Shown here: piece by piece, positions 5,893 to 6,046 of the stretch
How the letters are laid out: every line of letters begins with the position of its first letter
Numbering within the stretch: position 1 is the first letter of the stretch
Assembly (NCBI GenBank): GCA_036271855.1
Contig: DATAZV010000447.1
Span: 1-6,046 of the forward strand
DNA length: 6,046 bases
Direction: 5' to 3'
From: JAQGMJ01 sp036271855
Lineage (GTDB): Bacteria; Pseudomonadota; Gammaproteobacteria; Burkholderiales; JAEUOS01
Notes under the pieces: model-generated
Database searches by the model: none
The model's input: only the letters and a program-made list of their open reading frames with translations
What the model was told of the DNA's origin: nothing
Position numbers and translations under genes: made by a program

Positions 5893-6046
5893 ATGAACGC
5901 ATTGGAAACCCGCCTGGCCATCGCCGAGGTGGTGCAGAACTGGGCGCTGTGGCGCGACGCCGGCCACTGGGAACGCTTTCGCGGCGTGTGGGCGCCGAAC
6001 GGCTGGATGAGCGCCACCTGGTTCCAGGGGCCGGCGGACGACTTCA
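5893..6046 (+). CDS. NTF2/SnoaL-like family protein (N-terminal part, 3' end outside window)
   Basis: Only 51 codons are visible, and the frame is open at the right edge. The start MNALETRLAIAEVVQNWALWRDAGHWERFRGVWAPNGWMSATW resembles the first helices of the SnoaL-like/NTF2 cone fold: an amphipathic helix (residues 3-22), a turn with D22-AG-HW, then FRGVWAPNGWM where the family often has xLFAPD. Proteins of this type include small isomerases, dehydratases and the beta subunits of ring-hydroxylating dioxygenases, and many are uncharacterised. The usual acidic residue after AP is Asn here. The ATG follows AGAAAG, a modest ribosome binding site seven bases upstream. The 38-base gap to the Bug gene suggests the same operon, so this may act on the imported compound. 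With so little sequence the assignment is tentative. Confidence 0.6.
   Translation, partial: MNALETRLAIAEVVQNWALWRDAGHWERFRGVWAPNGWMSATWFQGPADDF

Overview
The window is GC-rich chromosomal DNA, densely packed with genes and with strong G/C preference at third codon positions. Two adjacent periplasmic binding proteins of the Bug/TctC type point to a betaproteobacterium of the order Burkholderiales, where this family is greatly expanded. That placement is an inference from gene content; the genus cannot be read from the sequence. No tRNA, rRNA, CRISPR array, insertion sequence or phage gene was found.

Layout. Positions 1-512 (+) hold the C-terminal part of an MFS exporter of the EntS-like MFS_3 type. 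It converges, 14 bases apart, on a minus-strand TauE/SafE (TSUP) membrane permease (527-1252). Upstream of the permease on the same strand is a gamma-glutamyltransferase-family protein (1363-2985), then a small secreted DUF922 protein with an HEMGH zinc-protease motif (3173-3733). A 105-base divergent promoter region (3734-3838) separates this leftward block from a rightward one. The rightward block has two tandem Bug-type solute-binding proteins (3839-4819 and 4859-5854) and the first 51 codons of an NTF2/SnoaL-like protein (5893 to the right edge), with 38-39 base gaps that suggest one operon.

How the genes may work together. The rightward block looks like an uptake-plus-catabolism operon: two periplasmic receptors for organic acids followed by a small NTF2-fold protein that may be an enzyme. 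No TctA/TctB membrane subunit lies in the window. In the leftward block, the Ntn-hydrolase-type protein and the permease could be co-transcribed. A sulfur or amino-acid link between them is speculative, because the hydrolase seems to have lost the residues that recognise the gamma-glutamyl group in classical enzymes.

Nothing here is a clear new multi-gene system. The points most worth a second look are the altered active site of the GGT-family protein, the paired but divergent Bug receptors, and folded inverted repeats in the intergenic DNA. Very long antisense open frames (up to 900 codons) are by-products of GC-rich codon use and are not annotated as genes.
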